A stretch of DNA of 64,000 bases. It comes from Amycolatopsis thermoflava N1165. Lineage in GTDB: Bacteria; Actinomycetota; Actinomycetes; Mycobacteriales; Pseudonocardiaceae. Positions 1-8,166 of this stretch are shown in pieces. The stretch's first letter is position 1. Every line of letters starts with the position of its first letter. The position numbers and the translations under genes are program-made. The stretch lies in contig NZ_KI421511.1 in the NCBI RefSeq assembly GCF_000473265.1, positions 2,407,731-2,471,730 on the forward strand. The letters run 5' to 3'. Below the pieces are notes generated by a model that had not been told where the DNA came from, did not search any database, and was given only the letters and a program-made list of their open reading frames with translations.

Positions 1-603
1 GTACTCGGCCAGCGCCGCGCACGCCACCTCGCCGGCCACCAGCACGTCCAGCCCGTGCAGGTCCAGCGCCCGCAACTCCCCTGCCACCAGCGCCCGCACG
101 TCGACCCCGCGCCACCCCAGGGGCAACGCCGTCACCAGTCCCCGCGACACCAGCCCGCCGACCGCGACCCCCACCCCGGCCACCAGCCGCCCGGCCGTGG
201 TCGCCTCGTCGAACAGCCGCCGCAGCACCGGCCGCGCCGCGCGCGCACCCTCCGCCGCACCGGCCCCGGCCACGTCGAACCGCCGCAGCTCCCGCGCGAG
301 CGGCCGCCCCGACAGATCCAGGATCACCCCGGCGATGTGCCCGGCCCCGAACTGCAGCCCCAGCGCCACCGGCCCGTACGGATCGAGCACGAGCCGCCCC
401 GCCGGACGGCCCGGCGCCCGGCCCGGCTCCGGCCCGAGGTCCCGCACCAGCTCGGCCCCGGTCAGCTCCGCCACCAGGCTGGACACCGTCGCCTTCGTCA
501 GCCCCGTCCGCTGCGCCAGCTCGACCCGCGACACCGGCGCGTCCCTGGCGATCAGCTCCATGACCAGCGCGACGTTGTGCCGCCGCATCGCCTGCGCGCC
601 CAT
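1..603 (-). CDS. ROK-family transcriptional regulator, 3' end outside window
   Basis: The reverse-strand reading has an N-terminal winged helix (ELAQRTGLTKATVSSLVAEL, about residues 25-45) followed by the start of an actin-like ROK fold (LGLQFGAGHIAGVILDLSG). This is the layout of NagC/XylR-type sugar repressors of about 400 residues; only about 200 are present because the gene runs off the left edge. ATG at 603 is taken as the start; GTG at 612 in the same frame is possible and neither has a convincing ribosome site. It is divergent from the sugar ABC ATPase gene, which it may regulate. The effector cannot be read from the fragment. Confidence 0.85.
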   Translation of the reverse strand, partial: MGAQAMRRHNVALVMELIARDAPVSRVELAQRTGLTKATVSSLVAELTGAELVRDLGPEPGRAPGRPAGRLVLDPYGPVALGLQFGAGHIAGVILDLSGRPLARELRRFDVAGAGAAEGARAARPVLRRLFDEATTAGRLVAGVGVAVGGLVSRGLVTALPLGWRGVDVRALVAGELRALDLHGLDVLVAGEVACAALAEY

Positions 604-616
604 CGCCTCCACGTTT

Positions 617-635
617 GTCAGTTTAGTGAATTGAC
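617..635. promoter_or_regulatory. Near-palindromic operator candidate for the adjacent ROK regulator
   Basis: GTCAGTT and AATTGAC flank a 5-base centre, matching at 6 of 7 positions as an inverted repeat. It lies just upstream of the divergent ROK regulator, in an AT-rich patch unlike its surroundings. Autoregulation is inferred from position only. Confidence 0.4.
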
Positions 636-708
636 GAACTCTGGCCAGCACCGCGGCCGCCCGGATAGACAGTCCGGGTACGACGACGTGACGTGAAGGG
701 CGGTCCCC

Positions 709-1815
709 ATGGCTGAGGTCAGCTACCGGCAGGCGTCGCGGCTCTACCCCGGCAACCCGCCGGTCCGGGCCGTGGACAGCCTCGATCTCGACATCGCCGA
801 CGGCGAGTTCCTGGTTCTGGTCGGCCCGTCGGGCTCGGGCAAGTCGACCGCCCTGCGGATGCTGGCCGGCCTGGAGGACGTCGACGAGGGCGCCATCCAC
901 ATCGACGGCAAGGACGTCACTGCCGTCCCGCCGAAGGACCGCGACATCGCGATGGTGTTCCAGTCCTACGCGCTCTACCCGCACATGACGGTCGCCGAGA
1001 ACATGGGCTTCGCGCTCAAGCTCAAGCGGGTTTCCAAGGCCAAGATCGCCGAGCGGGTGCGCGAGGCCGCCGCCCTGCTCGACCTGACCCCGTACCTGGA
1101 CCGGAAGCCGAAAGCGCTTTCCGGTGGTCAGCGCCAGCGCGTCGCCATGGGCCGCGCGATCGTCCGCGAGCCCGCCGTGTTCCTGATGGACGAGCCGCTG
1201 TCCAACCTGGACGCGAAGCTGCGTGTGGAGACCCGCGCGAACATCGCCGCGCTGCAGAAGCGCCTGGGCACCACCACCATCTACGTGACGCACGACCAGG
1301 TCGAGGCCATGACGATGGGCCACCGCGTCGCGGTGCTCAAGGACGGCAAGCTCCAGCAGTGCGACACCCCGCGCAACCTGTACGAACGCCCGCGCAACGC
1401 CTTCGTGGCCGGCTTCATCGGCTCGCCCGCGATGAACCTCAAGACGGTCGCCCTCACCCCGGACGGCGCCCAGCTCGACGGGCTGACCGTGCCGCTCCCC
1501 CGCGCGACGCTCGCCGCGGCGCGCTCGGCCGGGGTGGAGTCGGTGACGCTGGGCCTGCGGCCGGAGTCGCTGCGCCTGGCCGGCGCGGGTGAGCAGGCGG
1601 CGAAGCTGACCGTCGAACTGGTCGAGGAGCTGGGCGCGGACGCCTACATCCACGGCGGCGTGAAGATCGGCGACCGCGTGGAGCGGTTCGTGGTCCGCGC
1701 CGACGGCCGCCGCCCGCCGCAGCTGGGCGAGACCGTCCAGATCGCGGTCGGCGACGCCGAGGAGGTGCACGCCTTCCACCCCGAGACGGGCGAGCGGCTG
1801 CCCTCCGCCGACTGA
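709..1815 (+). CDS. msiK: Sugar ABC transporter ATP-binding protein, MsiK/UgpC type
   Basis: This is the cytoplasmic ATPase of CUT1-type carbohydrate importers. It has Walker A (GPSGSGKST, about residue 40), the signature ALSGGQRQRVAMGRA, Walker B (FLMDEPLSNLDAKLR) and a C-terminal TOBE/MalK-like regulatory domain; 368 residues is the usual length. The ATG follows GTGAAGGG. No permease or binding-protein gene adjoins it. In Streptomyces, MsiK is such an orphan ATPase shared by several sugar importers, so a general role is likely, but the substrate set is inferred. Confidence 0.88.
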   Translation: MAEVSYRQASRLYPGNPPVRAVDSLDLDIADGEFLVLVGPSGSGKSTALRMLAGLEDVDEGAIHIDGKDVTAVPPKDRDIAMVFQSYALYPHMTVAENMGFALKLKRVSKAKIAERVREAAALLDLTPYLDRKPKALSGGQRQRVAMGRAIVREPAVFLMDEPLSNLDAKLRVETRANIAALQKRLGTTTIYVTHDQVEAMTMGHRVAVLKDGKLQQCDTPRNLYERPRNAFVAGFIGSPAMNLKTVALTPDGAQLDGLTVPLPRATLAAARSAGVESVTLGLRPESLRLAGAGEQAAKLTVELVEELGADAYIHGGVKIGDRVERFVVRADGRRPPQLGETVQIAVGDAEEVHAFHPETGERLPSAD

Positions 1816-1830
1816 CCCGACGACACCACG

Positions 1831-1862
1831 AGGGGCCGGTGGCGGATCCGCCACCGGCCCCT
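1831..1862. terminator. Perfect 32-base palindrome, terminator after the ABC ATPase gene
   Basis: Sixteen-base arms (AGGGGCCGGTGGCGGA and its exact complement) meet with no loop beyond the central bases. It starts 15 bases after the ATPase stop codon and ends where the xylA promoter begins. There is no U-tract, as is common for actinomycete terminators. Confidence 0.7.
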
Positions 1863-1891
1863 TGACTGTCCGCACCCCTCGCGAATAAGTT
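1862..1891 (+). promoter_or_regulatory. Putative sigma70-type promoter of xylA
   Basis: TTGACT, an 18-base spacer, then TAAGTT, placed about 30 bases upstream of the xylA ribosome site. The -10 overlaps GTTACTCC (1889-1896), an octamer also found upstream of the ROK gene at 54641-55867; an operator is possible but untested. Confidence 0.4.
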
Positions 1892-1922
1892 ACTCCGGAA
1901 AACAAAACCCGGAGGAGCTGCG

Positions 1923-3101
1923 ATGGTGCGCCAACCGACCCCTGAGGACAAGTTCTCGTTCGGCCTGTGGACCGTGGGCTGGACTGGCACGGACCCCTTC
2001 GGCGGCCCGAGCCGCCCGGCGCTGGACCCGTGGGAGTACTCCGACAAGCTCGCCGAGCTGGGCGCGTGGGGCATCACGTTCCACGACAACGACGTCTTCC
2101 CCTTCGACGCCGACCTGGCCACGAAGCAGCGGCTCACCGGACGGCTCAAGGACGCCGCCGACAAGGCGGGCCTGGTGATCGAGATGGTCACCACCAACAC
2201 CTTCAGCCACCCGGTGTTCAAGGACGGCGGCCTGACCTCCAACGACCGCGGCGTGCGCCGCTTCGGCCTGCGCAAGGTGCTGCAGGCGGTCGACATCGCC
2301 GCCGAGATGGGCGCGAGCACCTTCGTCATGTGGGGTGGCCGCGAAGGCTCCGAGTACGACGGTTCCAAGGACATCCACGCCGCGTTCGAGCGCTACAAGG
2401 AGGGCTTGGACACCGTCGCCGGCTACATCAAGTCGCAGGGCTACGGCCTGCGGATCGGCCTGGAACCCAAGCCGAACGAGCCGCGCGGCGACATCTTCCT
2501 GCCCACCGTCGGCCACGCGCTGGCGCTGATCGCGCAGCTGGAGCACGGCGACATCGTCGGCCTCAACCCGGAGACCGGGCACGAGCAGATGGCCAACCTC
2601 AACTACACGCACGCGCTGGGCCAGGCCCTGTGGAGCGGCAAGCTGTTCCACATCGACCTCAACGGCCAGCGCGGCCTCAAGTACGACCAGGACCTGGCGT
2701 TCGGCCACGGCGACCTGATCTCCGCGTTCTTCACGGTGGACCTGCTGGAGAACGGCTTCCCGGGCTCCCCGGACGCGCCCCGCTACACCGGCCCGCGGCA
2801 CTTCGACTACAAGCCCTCGCGCACCGAATACATGGACGGCATCTGGGACTCGGCGCGGGCGTGCATGTCGACATATCTGATGCTGGCGGACAAGGCGAAG
2901 GCCTTCCGCGAGGACCCGCGCGTCCGCGAGGCGTGGGACCGGGCGGGGGTCCTCGAACTGGCCGAGCCGACGCTGGGCGCGGGCGAGTCGGTGGCGGACT
3001 TCCTGGCCGCCGACGACGGCTTCGACCCGGAGAAGGCGGCCCAGCGCGACTACGGGTTCGTCCAGCTGCAGCAGCTCGCGCTCGAGCACCTGATCGGCTG
3101 A
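1923..3101 (+). CDS. xylA: Xylose isomerase
   Basis: Interconverts D-xylose and D-xylulose (also D-glucose and D-fructose) in the cytoplasm with two divalent metals. The 392-residue protein is of the actinobacterial class: the catalytic-histidine segment [14 protein letters not shown] lies near residue 53, the metal-site segment [12 protein letters not shown] near 180, and [11 protein letters not shown] follows. ATG is preceded by GGAGGAGCTGCG. It is followed 50 bases on by a ROK repressor, the usual actinomycete xylA-xylR neighbour. No xylulokinase gene is in the window. Confidence 0.97.
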   Translation: MVRQPTPEDKFSFGLWTVGWTGTDPFGGPSRPALDPWEYSDKLAELGAWGITFHDNDVFPFDADLATKQRLTGRLKDAADKAGLVIEMVTTNTFSHPVFKDGGLTSNDRGVRRFGLRKVLQAVDIAAEMGASTFVMWGGREGSEYDGSKDIHAAFERYKEGLDTVAGYIKSQGYGLRIGLEPKPNEPRGDIFLPTVGHALALIAQLEHGDIVGLNPETGHEQMANLNYTHALGQALWSGKLFHIDLNGQRGLKYDQDLAFGHGDLISAFFTVDLLENGFPGSPDAPRYTGPRHFDYKPSRTEYMDGIWDSARACMSTYLMLADKAKAFREDPRVREAWDRAGVLELAEPTLGAGESVADFLAADDGFDPEKAAQRDYGFVQLQQLALEHLIG

Positions 3102-3128
3102 TTTCGTCCATCGACTGGACGAAATCAG
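3098..3128. promoter_or_regulatory. Inverted repeat overlapping the xylA stop codon, upstream of the ROK repressor
   Basis: Perfect 12-base arms (CTGATTTCGTCC and complement) around a 7-base loop. The left arm contains the xylA TGA, and the right arm ends 22 bases before the GTG of the ROK gene. It could terminate xylA, be the operator/promoter of the repressor, or both. Its AT-rich core (TTTCGTCCA) suits a protein site better than a purely structural hairpin. Confidence 0.55.
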
Positions 3129-3150
3129 TGCGCCGGTTAGGATCGCCGCC

Positions 3151-4350
3151 GTGACCGCCCTCGATCAGCAGACGAGCGCCCGCCAGTCCAGCCTGCGGGC
3201 GAGCAACCTGGCGCTGGTGGCGCGCACCGTGTGTGCGTCCGCCCGGCCGTTGTCGCGGGCGGACGTGGCGGCGGCGACCTCGATGACCCGCACCACCGCC
3301 ACGCGGCTGGCCGACGAGCTGGTCGCGGGCGGGGTGCTCGGCGAGATCGAGCCGGACGGCGGCGGCAGGCGCGGCCGTCCGGCCACTCCCCTGGTGCCCG
3401 GCTCCCGGCTGGCCGCGGTCGGGCTGCAGGTCAACGCCGGGTTCCTCGCCGTGCGGGTGGTCGACCTGCGGGGCCGCGTGGTCGCCGAGTCGCTGGAGTA
3501 CGCCGACCTGGTGGAAAGCGATCCGGAAGCGACCCTGGACCGGCTGGGCGCGCTGTCCGCACGGGTGCTGGCGGGGCTGCCAGAAGGCCTGCGGCTGGTC
3601 GGGGCGGGCCTGGCGCTGCCCGGCATCGTCGCGGCCGCCACCGGCACCCTGCTGCGCGCGCCGAACCTCGGCTGGTCCGGCGTGCGGCCCGCGGAGCTGC
3701 TCGACCCGGCCGCGGTGGCCGGACTGCCGCTGCGGGTGGGCAACGAGGCCAGCCTCGCGGCCCGCACGGTCGCCGAGGTCGCGCCGGGGCGGCCGGGCCC
3801 GTTCCCGGACTTCGTGTACCTGTCAGGCGAGATCGGCATCGGCGGCGCGGCCGTCGTCGGTGGCGAGGTGATGGCCGGGCGGCACGGGTGGGCGGGCGAG
3901 ATCGGCCACGTGTGCGTCGACCCGGCCGGCCCGGCCTGCCGCTGCGGGTCGACGGGTTGCCTGGAGACCTACGCCGGCCGGGACGCGCTGCTCGCCGCCG
4001 CCGGCCTGACACCCGCGTCGACCCCGGCGCACCTGGCGGAACTCGCCGCTGCGGGCGACGCGCGGGGGCGGGAGGCGGTGACCGCTGCGGCACAGGCGCT
4101 CGGCGTGGCGCTGGCCGGGGTGATCAACGTGCTGGACATCCCGACGGTGGTGCTCGGCGGGCACCTGGCGCAGGTGGCGGACCTGCTGCGGCCGGAGCTG
4201 GAGAGCCGCCTGCGGGAACGCGTGCTGTCCGCGCGGTGGACCCCGCCCGCGATCCACGCGGCGAAGAACATCCCCGCCCCCGGCGCGACCGGCGCCGCGT
4301 ACCGGGAACTGGCCGGGGTCCTCACCGACCCGGCCCGCTGGCTGCCGTGA
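3151..4350 (+). CDS. xylR: ROK-family repressor, probably XylR-like
   Basis: Has an N-terminal winged helix (about residues 25-80, ADVAAATSMTRTTATRLADE) and a ROK sugar-kinase-like domain. The ROK zinc motif is present (CRCGSTGCLETYAG, near residue 265), as are the phosphate loop and GEIGIGGAAVVGGE. At 399 residues it is full length. GTG follows a weak AGGA. Position directly behind xylA supports control of xylose genes, with the palindrome at 3098-3128 as a candidate operator. The effector is inferred; other ROK repressors bind glucose or N-acetylglucosamine. Confidence 0.82.
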   Translation: MTALDQQTSARQSSLRASNLALVARTVCASARPLSRADVAAATSMTRTTATRLADELVAGGVLGEIEPDGGGRRGRPATPLVPGSRLAAVGLQVNAGFLAVRVVDLRGRVVAESLEYADLVESDPEATLDRLGALSARVLAGLPEGLRLVGAGLALPGIVAAATGTLLRAPNLGWSGVRPAELLDPAAVAGLPLRVGNEASLAARTVAEVAPGRPGPFPDFVYLSGEIGIGGAAVVGGEVMAGRHGWAGEIGHVCVDPAGPACRCGSTGCLETYAGRDALLAAAGLTPASTPAHLAELAAAGDARGREAVTAAAQALGVALAGVINVLDIPTVVLGGHLAQVADLLRPELESRLRERVLSARWTPPAIHAAKNIPAPGATGAAYRELAGVLTDPARWLP

Positions 4351-4429
4351 CCGGCGCGGGTTCGGGACCGGCCGGCCCCGGTTGATCACCGGCCCGGTTT
4401 GCTCCCGTCCGGCGCGCTGAGGGAAGCTG

Positions 4430-6097
4430 ATGCCGAGGCATCTCACCCCGACCACGTTCGAAGGGAGCGGGCACGCCGGCGCCCACGTCTTGACTGAATC
4501 CGACCGTCTCGTCTCCGCCTCCCCCGCCGGGATCGACGCGGGCTGGGACGGTGCGCCGCACCCCGCCCTGCTCGCCGCCCCGGACGGCACCGTCCACGCG
4601 GCCAACGAAGCCGCCCGTCTGCTGTTCCCCGCGCTGCGTCCCGGGCGTTTGCTCGCCGACTGCGTCTCGGCCTGGTTGTGTGCCGCCCACGCGGCCGGAC
4701 CTGCCGTCGCGGCGGGCCGGGTCGACGACCGGACCTTCGACGCGCACCCGGTCCGGCAGCCGGAGGGGCCGGTGATGTGGTGGCTCGTGGAGACCACCGA
4801 GCTCCACGCGGCGCGCGAGGCGCTGCGCCGGGAACGGGAACGCACCGCCTTCCTCAGCGCGGCCTCGGACGCGCTGCTCGGGTCACTCAACGTGCCCCGC
4901 ACCATGGAGGTGGCCGCCGAACTGTCCGCGGGCCACCTCGCCGACGCGGCCTGGATCGTCGCGCCGGGCACGCGCGGCCGCTACTCCGCCGTCGTCTGCG
5001 TGCGCGGTGCGCGGCCGTGCCCGCTGACCCTCGAGATCGACCCGGACGAGCTGCCCGGGCTGGCCGAGGCGCTGCAGGGGTTCCCGCCGGTGCCGTCCCG
5101 CTGGATCGACCCGGCCCAGGCCCCGACGTGGATCGTGCCGGAGGGGTTCGGCCGGGTCGGCTCGGTCGTGGTGACCCCGCTGCCCGGCCACGGGGTGCCG
5201 GCGGGCGCGCTGATCCTGCTGCGCCGCACCGAACACCACGCCTTCACCGAGGACGAAGAGGTGTTCGCGCGCCTGTTCGCCGCCCGCTCCGGCGCGGCGA
5301 TGTCCGCGGCGCGCCTGTTCGAACAGCAGAGCTCGATCACCGAGGTCCTCACCGAAGAGCTCCTGCCGCCGGTGTTGGAGCAGATCGGCGGGGTCGAGTT
5401 CGCCGGCGGGTACCGTCCGGCCCAGGACACCGACCGGCTCGGCGGCGACTTCTACGACGTCCACCACCTCGGGGAAGGCGAGTCGCTGGCCCTGCTCGGC
5501 GACGTGTGCGGCAAGGGGCTCGAGGCCGCCGTGCTCACCGGCAAGATCCGCAACACGCTGCACGCGCTGCTGCCGATGGCGGACGACCACGGCCGCATGC
5601 TCCGCCTGCTGAACTCGTCGTTGCTCAGTTCGCACCACACGCGGTTCGCCACGCTGGCGCTGGTCTCGGCGTGCCGGCACGGCCAGGAGGTCCGGTTGCG
5701 GGTCACCAGCGCCGGGCACCTGCCGCCGCTGGTCGTCCGCGCCGACGGGACGGTCGAAGAGGTCGTCTGCCGCGGCAGCCTGATCGGGGTGCTGCCGGAG
5801 ATCGAGGTGTCCGGTCAGGACATCGTGCTGGCCCCCGGTGAGACCTGCCTGCTCTACACCGACGGCATCACCGAGGCGCGGGGCGGCCCGCTCGGCGGCG
5901 AGATGTTCGGGGAGGCCCGGCTGCGCCGCGTGCTCGGCGAGTGCGCCGGGATGCCCGCCGAGGCGGTCGTCGAGCGCGTGCAGATGCTCGCGAGCGAATG
6001 GGTGGGCGGCGGACTGCACGACGACATGGCCCTGCTCGCCATCACCGCCCCGCGCGAGCGGCACCTGACCGCCGTGCGCGGTCCCGGATCACCGTAG
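4430..6097 (+). CDS. PAS/GAF-domain PP2C (SpoIIE/RsbU-type) serine phosphatase
   Basis: Predicted to dephosphorylate an anti-sigma-factor antagonist (STAS protein). The 555-residue protein has an N-terminal PAS-like segment (about 40-125), a short helix, a GAF-like domain (about 150-300) and a C-terminal SpoIIE phosphatase. The acidic metal ligands are all visible: GGDFYDV (about 341), GDVCGKGLEAA (about 358), LLYTDGITEAR (about 480) and GGLHDDMALLAI (about 528). GAGGGAAG lies before the ATG; a TTG near 4489 is an alternative start. It heads a unit with a B12-binding protein 8 bases downstream and a STAS protein overlapping that, so signal input, switch and output are adjacent. Confidence 0.9.
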   Translation: MPRHLTPTTFEGSGHAGAHVLTESDRLVSASPAGIDAGWDGAPHPALLAAPDGTVHAANEAARLLFPALRPGRLLADCVSAWLCAAHAAGPAVAAGRVDDRTFDAHPVRQPEGPVMWWLVETTELHAAREALRRERERTAFLSAASDALLGSLNVPRTMEVAAELSAGHLADAAWIVAPGTRGRYSAVVCVRGARPCPLTLEIDPDELPGLAEALQGFPPVPSRWIDPAQAPTWIVPEGFGRVGSVVVTPLPGHGVPAGALILLRRTEHHAFTEDEEVFARLFAARSGAAMSAARLFEQQSSITEVLTEELLPPVLEQIGGVEFAGGYRPAQDTDRLGGDFYDVHHLGEGESLALLGDVCGKGLEAAVLTGKIRNTLHALLPMADDHGRMLRLLNSSLLSSHHTRFATLALVSACRHGQEVRLRVTSAGHLPPLVVRADGTVEEVVCRGSLIGVLPEIEVSGQDIVLAPGETCLLYTDGITEARGGPLGGEMFGEARLRRVLGECAGMPAEAVVERVQMLASEWVGGGLHDDMALLAITAPRERHLTAVRGPGSP

Positions 6098-6105
6098 GTA
6101 GCAGC

Positions 6106-7185
6106 ATGAACAAGACCGTGACACAGCCCGCGAACACCACGGACCACGCCGAGCGGCTGTGGGACGCCGTCCTCGACGGCGACGAGTACGCGGCCACCGA
6201 GGCGGTGCTGGCCGCGCTGCACGGCGGCGTCGGGACGGAGGCCGTGCTGCTGGACGTCATCGGCGCGGTGCAGCGCCGGGTCGGGCACGAGTGGGCGGCC
6301 AACCGGATCAGCGTCGCGCAGGAGCACGCGGCGACGGCCATCAACGAGCGGGCGATCGTCCACCTCGTCCGCGAGACGCCGCGGCCCCGGGTGACCCGCG
6401 GGCGCATCACGGTGTCCTGTGTGGACGGTGAATGGCACGCGCTGCCCGCGCGGCTGCTGGCCGAAGTGCTGACGCTGCGCGGGTTCCGGGTCGATTACCT
6501 GGGCGCGCAGGTGCCCACCCCGCACCTGATCACGCACCTGCACCGCACCGGGCCGGAGGCGGTCGCGCTGTCCGGTTCGCTGCCCACCCGGCTGCCGGCC
6601 GCGCACGCCACGATCAGCGCGTGCCAGGCCGCCGGGGTGCCGGTGATCGCCGGCGGCGCCGCGTTCGGCCCGGACGGCCGGTGGGCGCGGCTGCTGGGCG
6701 CGGAGGCGTGGGCGCCCGACGCGCGCGCCGCCGCGGACCGGCTCGCGGACGACCCGCTGACCCGGCCGCACGCCCCGCACCAGCCGATCGACGACCTGCC
6801 GCACCTGGCCGACCAGGAGTACACGCTGGTCCGCCGCAGCTCGCCGCAGCTGGTGCGCGCGGTGTACGCCGGGCTCGAACAGCGCCTGCCCGCGATGCGC
6901 GAGTACACCGAGCTGCAGCGCCAGTACACCATCGAGGACCTGGCGCACATCGTCGATTTCCTGTCGACCGCGCTCTACACCGGCGACGCCTCGCTGTTCA
7001 CCGCGTTCCTGACCTGGACCGCCGACATCCTGGCGGCGCGCGGGGTGCCGCCGGGCTCGCTGATCCCGGCGCTGGACCTGCTGGCCGGTGAGCTGCGGGA
7101 CTTCCCCAGGGCGACCGCGCTGCTGGCGGAGGCGCGGGAGGAGTTGTCCGGTCGCCTCGGGACCGGCCAGGGCGGGCCGGGATGA
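6106..7185 (+). CDS. B12-binding-domain protein between phosphatase and STAS genes
   Basis: The first part (about residues 15-95) is helical like the cap of B12-binding modules (RRVGHEWAANRISVAQEHAA). Residues about 105-225 form a Rossmann-like B12-binding domain with VDGEWHALPARLLAEVL and GFRVDYLGAQVPTPHL. A helical C-terminal region of about 120 residues has no family I recognise. The His of the classical DxHxxG loop can be aligned (D-G-E-W-H), but the glycine is replaced, so cobalamin binding may be altered. ATG 6106 was chosen over upstream in-frame codons because it follows the phosphatase stop closely and has GTAGGTAGC before it. The stop overlaps the next start (ATGA). Role inferred: sensor or regulator in the same phospho-switch. 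Confidence 0.82.
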   Translation: MNKTVTQPANTTDHAERLWDAVLDGDEYAATEAVLAALHGGVGTEAVLLDVIGAVQRRVGHEWAANRISVAQEHAATAINERAIVHLVRETPRPRVTRGRITVSCVDGEWHALPARLLAEVLTLRGFRVDYLGAQVPTPHLITHLHRTGPEAVALSGSLPTRLPAAHATISACQAAGVPVIAGGAAFGPDGRWARLLGAEAWAPDARAAADRLADDPLTRPHAPHQPIDDLPHLADQEYTLVRRSSPQLVRAVYAGLEQRLPAMREYTELQRQYTIEDLAHIVDFLSTALYTGDASLFTAFLTWTADILAARGVPPGSLIPALDLLAGELRDFPRATALLAEAREELSGRLGTGQGGPG

Positions 7186-7535
7186 CCGAACCGCGGCCGC
7201 TGACGACGAGCTGGACCACCCACGACGCCCGGACGCTGCACGGCGTCCTCGCCGGGGACCTGGACTACCGCAGCGGCGACGACCTGCTGCGCGAGGTGAC
7301 CGCCCGGCTGGCCCCGGGCCTGCGCGACGTCCGGCTCCACTTCGGGTCGCTGGACTTCTGCGACTCCTACGGGCTGTCCACGCTGCTGATGATCGCGCGG
7401 CGGGTGCAGGGCGCCGGGGCGAACCTGCACCTGGACGACCGGCCGCCGGTGCTGGAGCGGCTGCTCGACATGACGCGCACGCTGGACTACCTGACCGCCC
7501 CGGCGCGGAAGGACGGCCAGGGGGATCCCGACTAG
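7182..7535 (+). CDS. STAS-domain protein, anti-sigma factor antagonist-like
   Basis: At 117 residues this is a single STAS domain. The segment LDFCDSYGLSTLLMIARRVQ (about 60-79) occupies the position of the phospho-serine loop of SpoIIAA/RsbV, with Ser in CDSYG as the likely acceptor. Its ATG overlaps the stop of the B12-domain gene, so translation is coupled. The expected substrate relationship with the phosphatase encoded two genes upstream is clear from family knowledge. No anti-sigma kinase (RsbW/SpoIIAB) is encoded nearby, so that partner must be elsewhere. Confidence 0.85.
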   Translation: MTEPRPLTTSWTTHDARTLHGVLAGDLDYRSGDDLLREVTARLAPGLRDVRLHFGSLDFCDSYGLSTLLMIARRVQGAGANLHLDDRPPVLERLLDMTRTLDYLTAPARKDGQGDPD

Positions 7536-7728
7536 CCTCGGGGTTCGGTTCCTGCGCCTCGAGCCGGGGCAGATCGGGCGCGCGGACCTTGGCTGGTGTG
7601 GCGGCAGTGCCGCGGCACCGCTTGAACCCGGAGTGGCTCCGCGAGCGAGCCCGCTACCTCCGCCCGGGCCACCCGAACAGGCTCTCGCTGCGCGAGCCAC
7701 GCACCGGCAACCGCGGGCCGCCGCCAAC

Positions 7729-8142
7729 CGCGAGTTACTCGAACAAGTCCCGCTGCGCAAGCGACGCACCCGCAACCACAGGCACCACCACCGCGAGTTA
7801 CTCGGACAAGTCCCGCTGCGCAAGCGACGCACCCGCAACCACAGGCACCACCACCGCGAGTTACTCGGACAAGTCCCGCTGCGCGAGCAGCGCACCGGCA
7901 ACCACAGGCACCACCACCGCGAGCTTCTCGAACAGGTCCTGCTGCGCGAGCAACGCACCCGCAACCACAGGCACCACCACCGCGAGCTTCTCGAACAGGT
8001 CCTGCTGCGCGAGCAACGCACCCGCAACCACAGGCACCACCACCGCGAGCTTCTCGAACAGGTCCTGCTGCGCGAGCAACGCACCCGCAACCACAGGCAC
8101 CACCACCTGCGAGTTACTCGGACAAGTCCCGCTGCGCGAGCA
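7729..8142. repeat. 63-bp tandem repeat, six full copies plus a partial
   Basis: Copies start at 7729, 7792, 7855, 7918, 7981 and 8044; a 36-base partial starts at 8107. Copies 4-6 are nearly identical, while 1-3 differ at scattered bases. The period is exactly 21 codons, so several frames stay open, including a reverse-strand hydrophobic 21-residue repeat (VVVPVVAGALLAQQDLFEKLA) over 7861-8106. No ribosome site supports translation. The array lies between the 3' ends of the convergent STAS and sigma-factor genes, which favours a non-coding or terminator-like role. Confidence 0.9.
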
Positions 8143-8166
8143 GCCGAGTGGGTGGCTGGTGGGCCC

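Noticed and set aside
7861..8106. Reverse-strand 81-residue hydrophobic repeat protein inside the 63-bp array
   Set aside because: No ribosome site, and synonymous change is not favoured in this frame; kept only as a possibility in the repeat entry.
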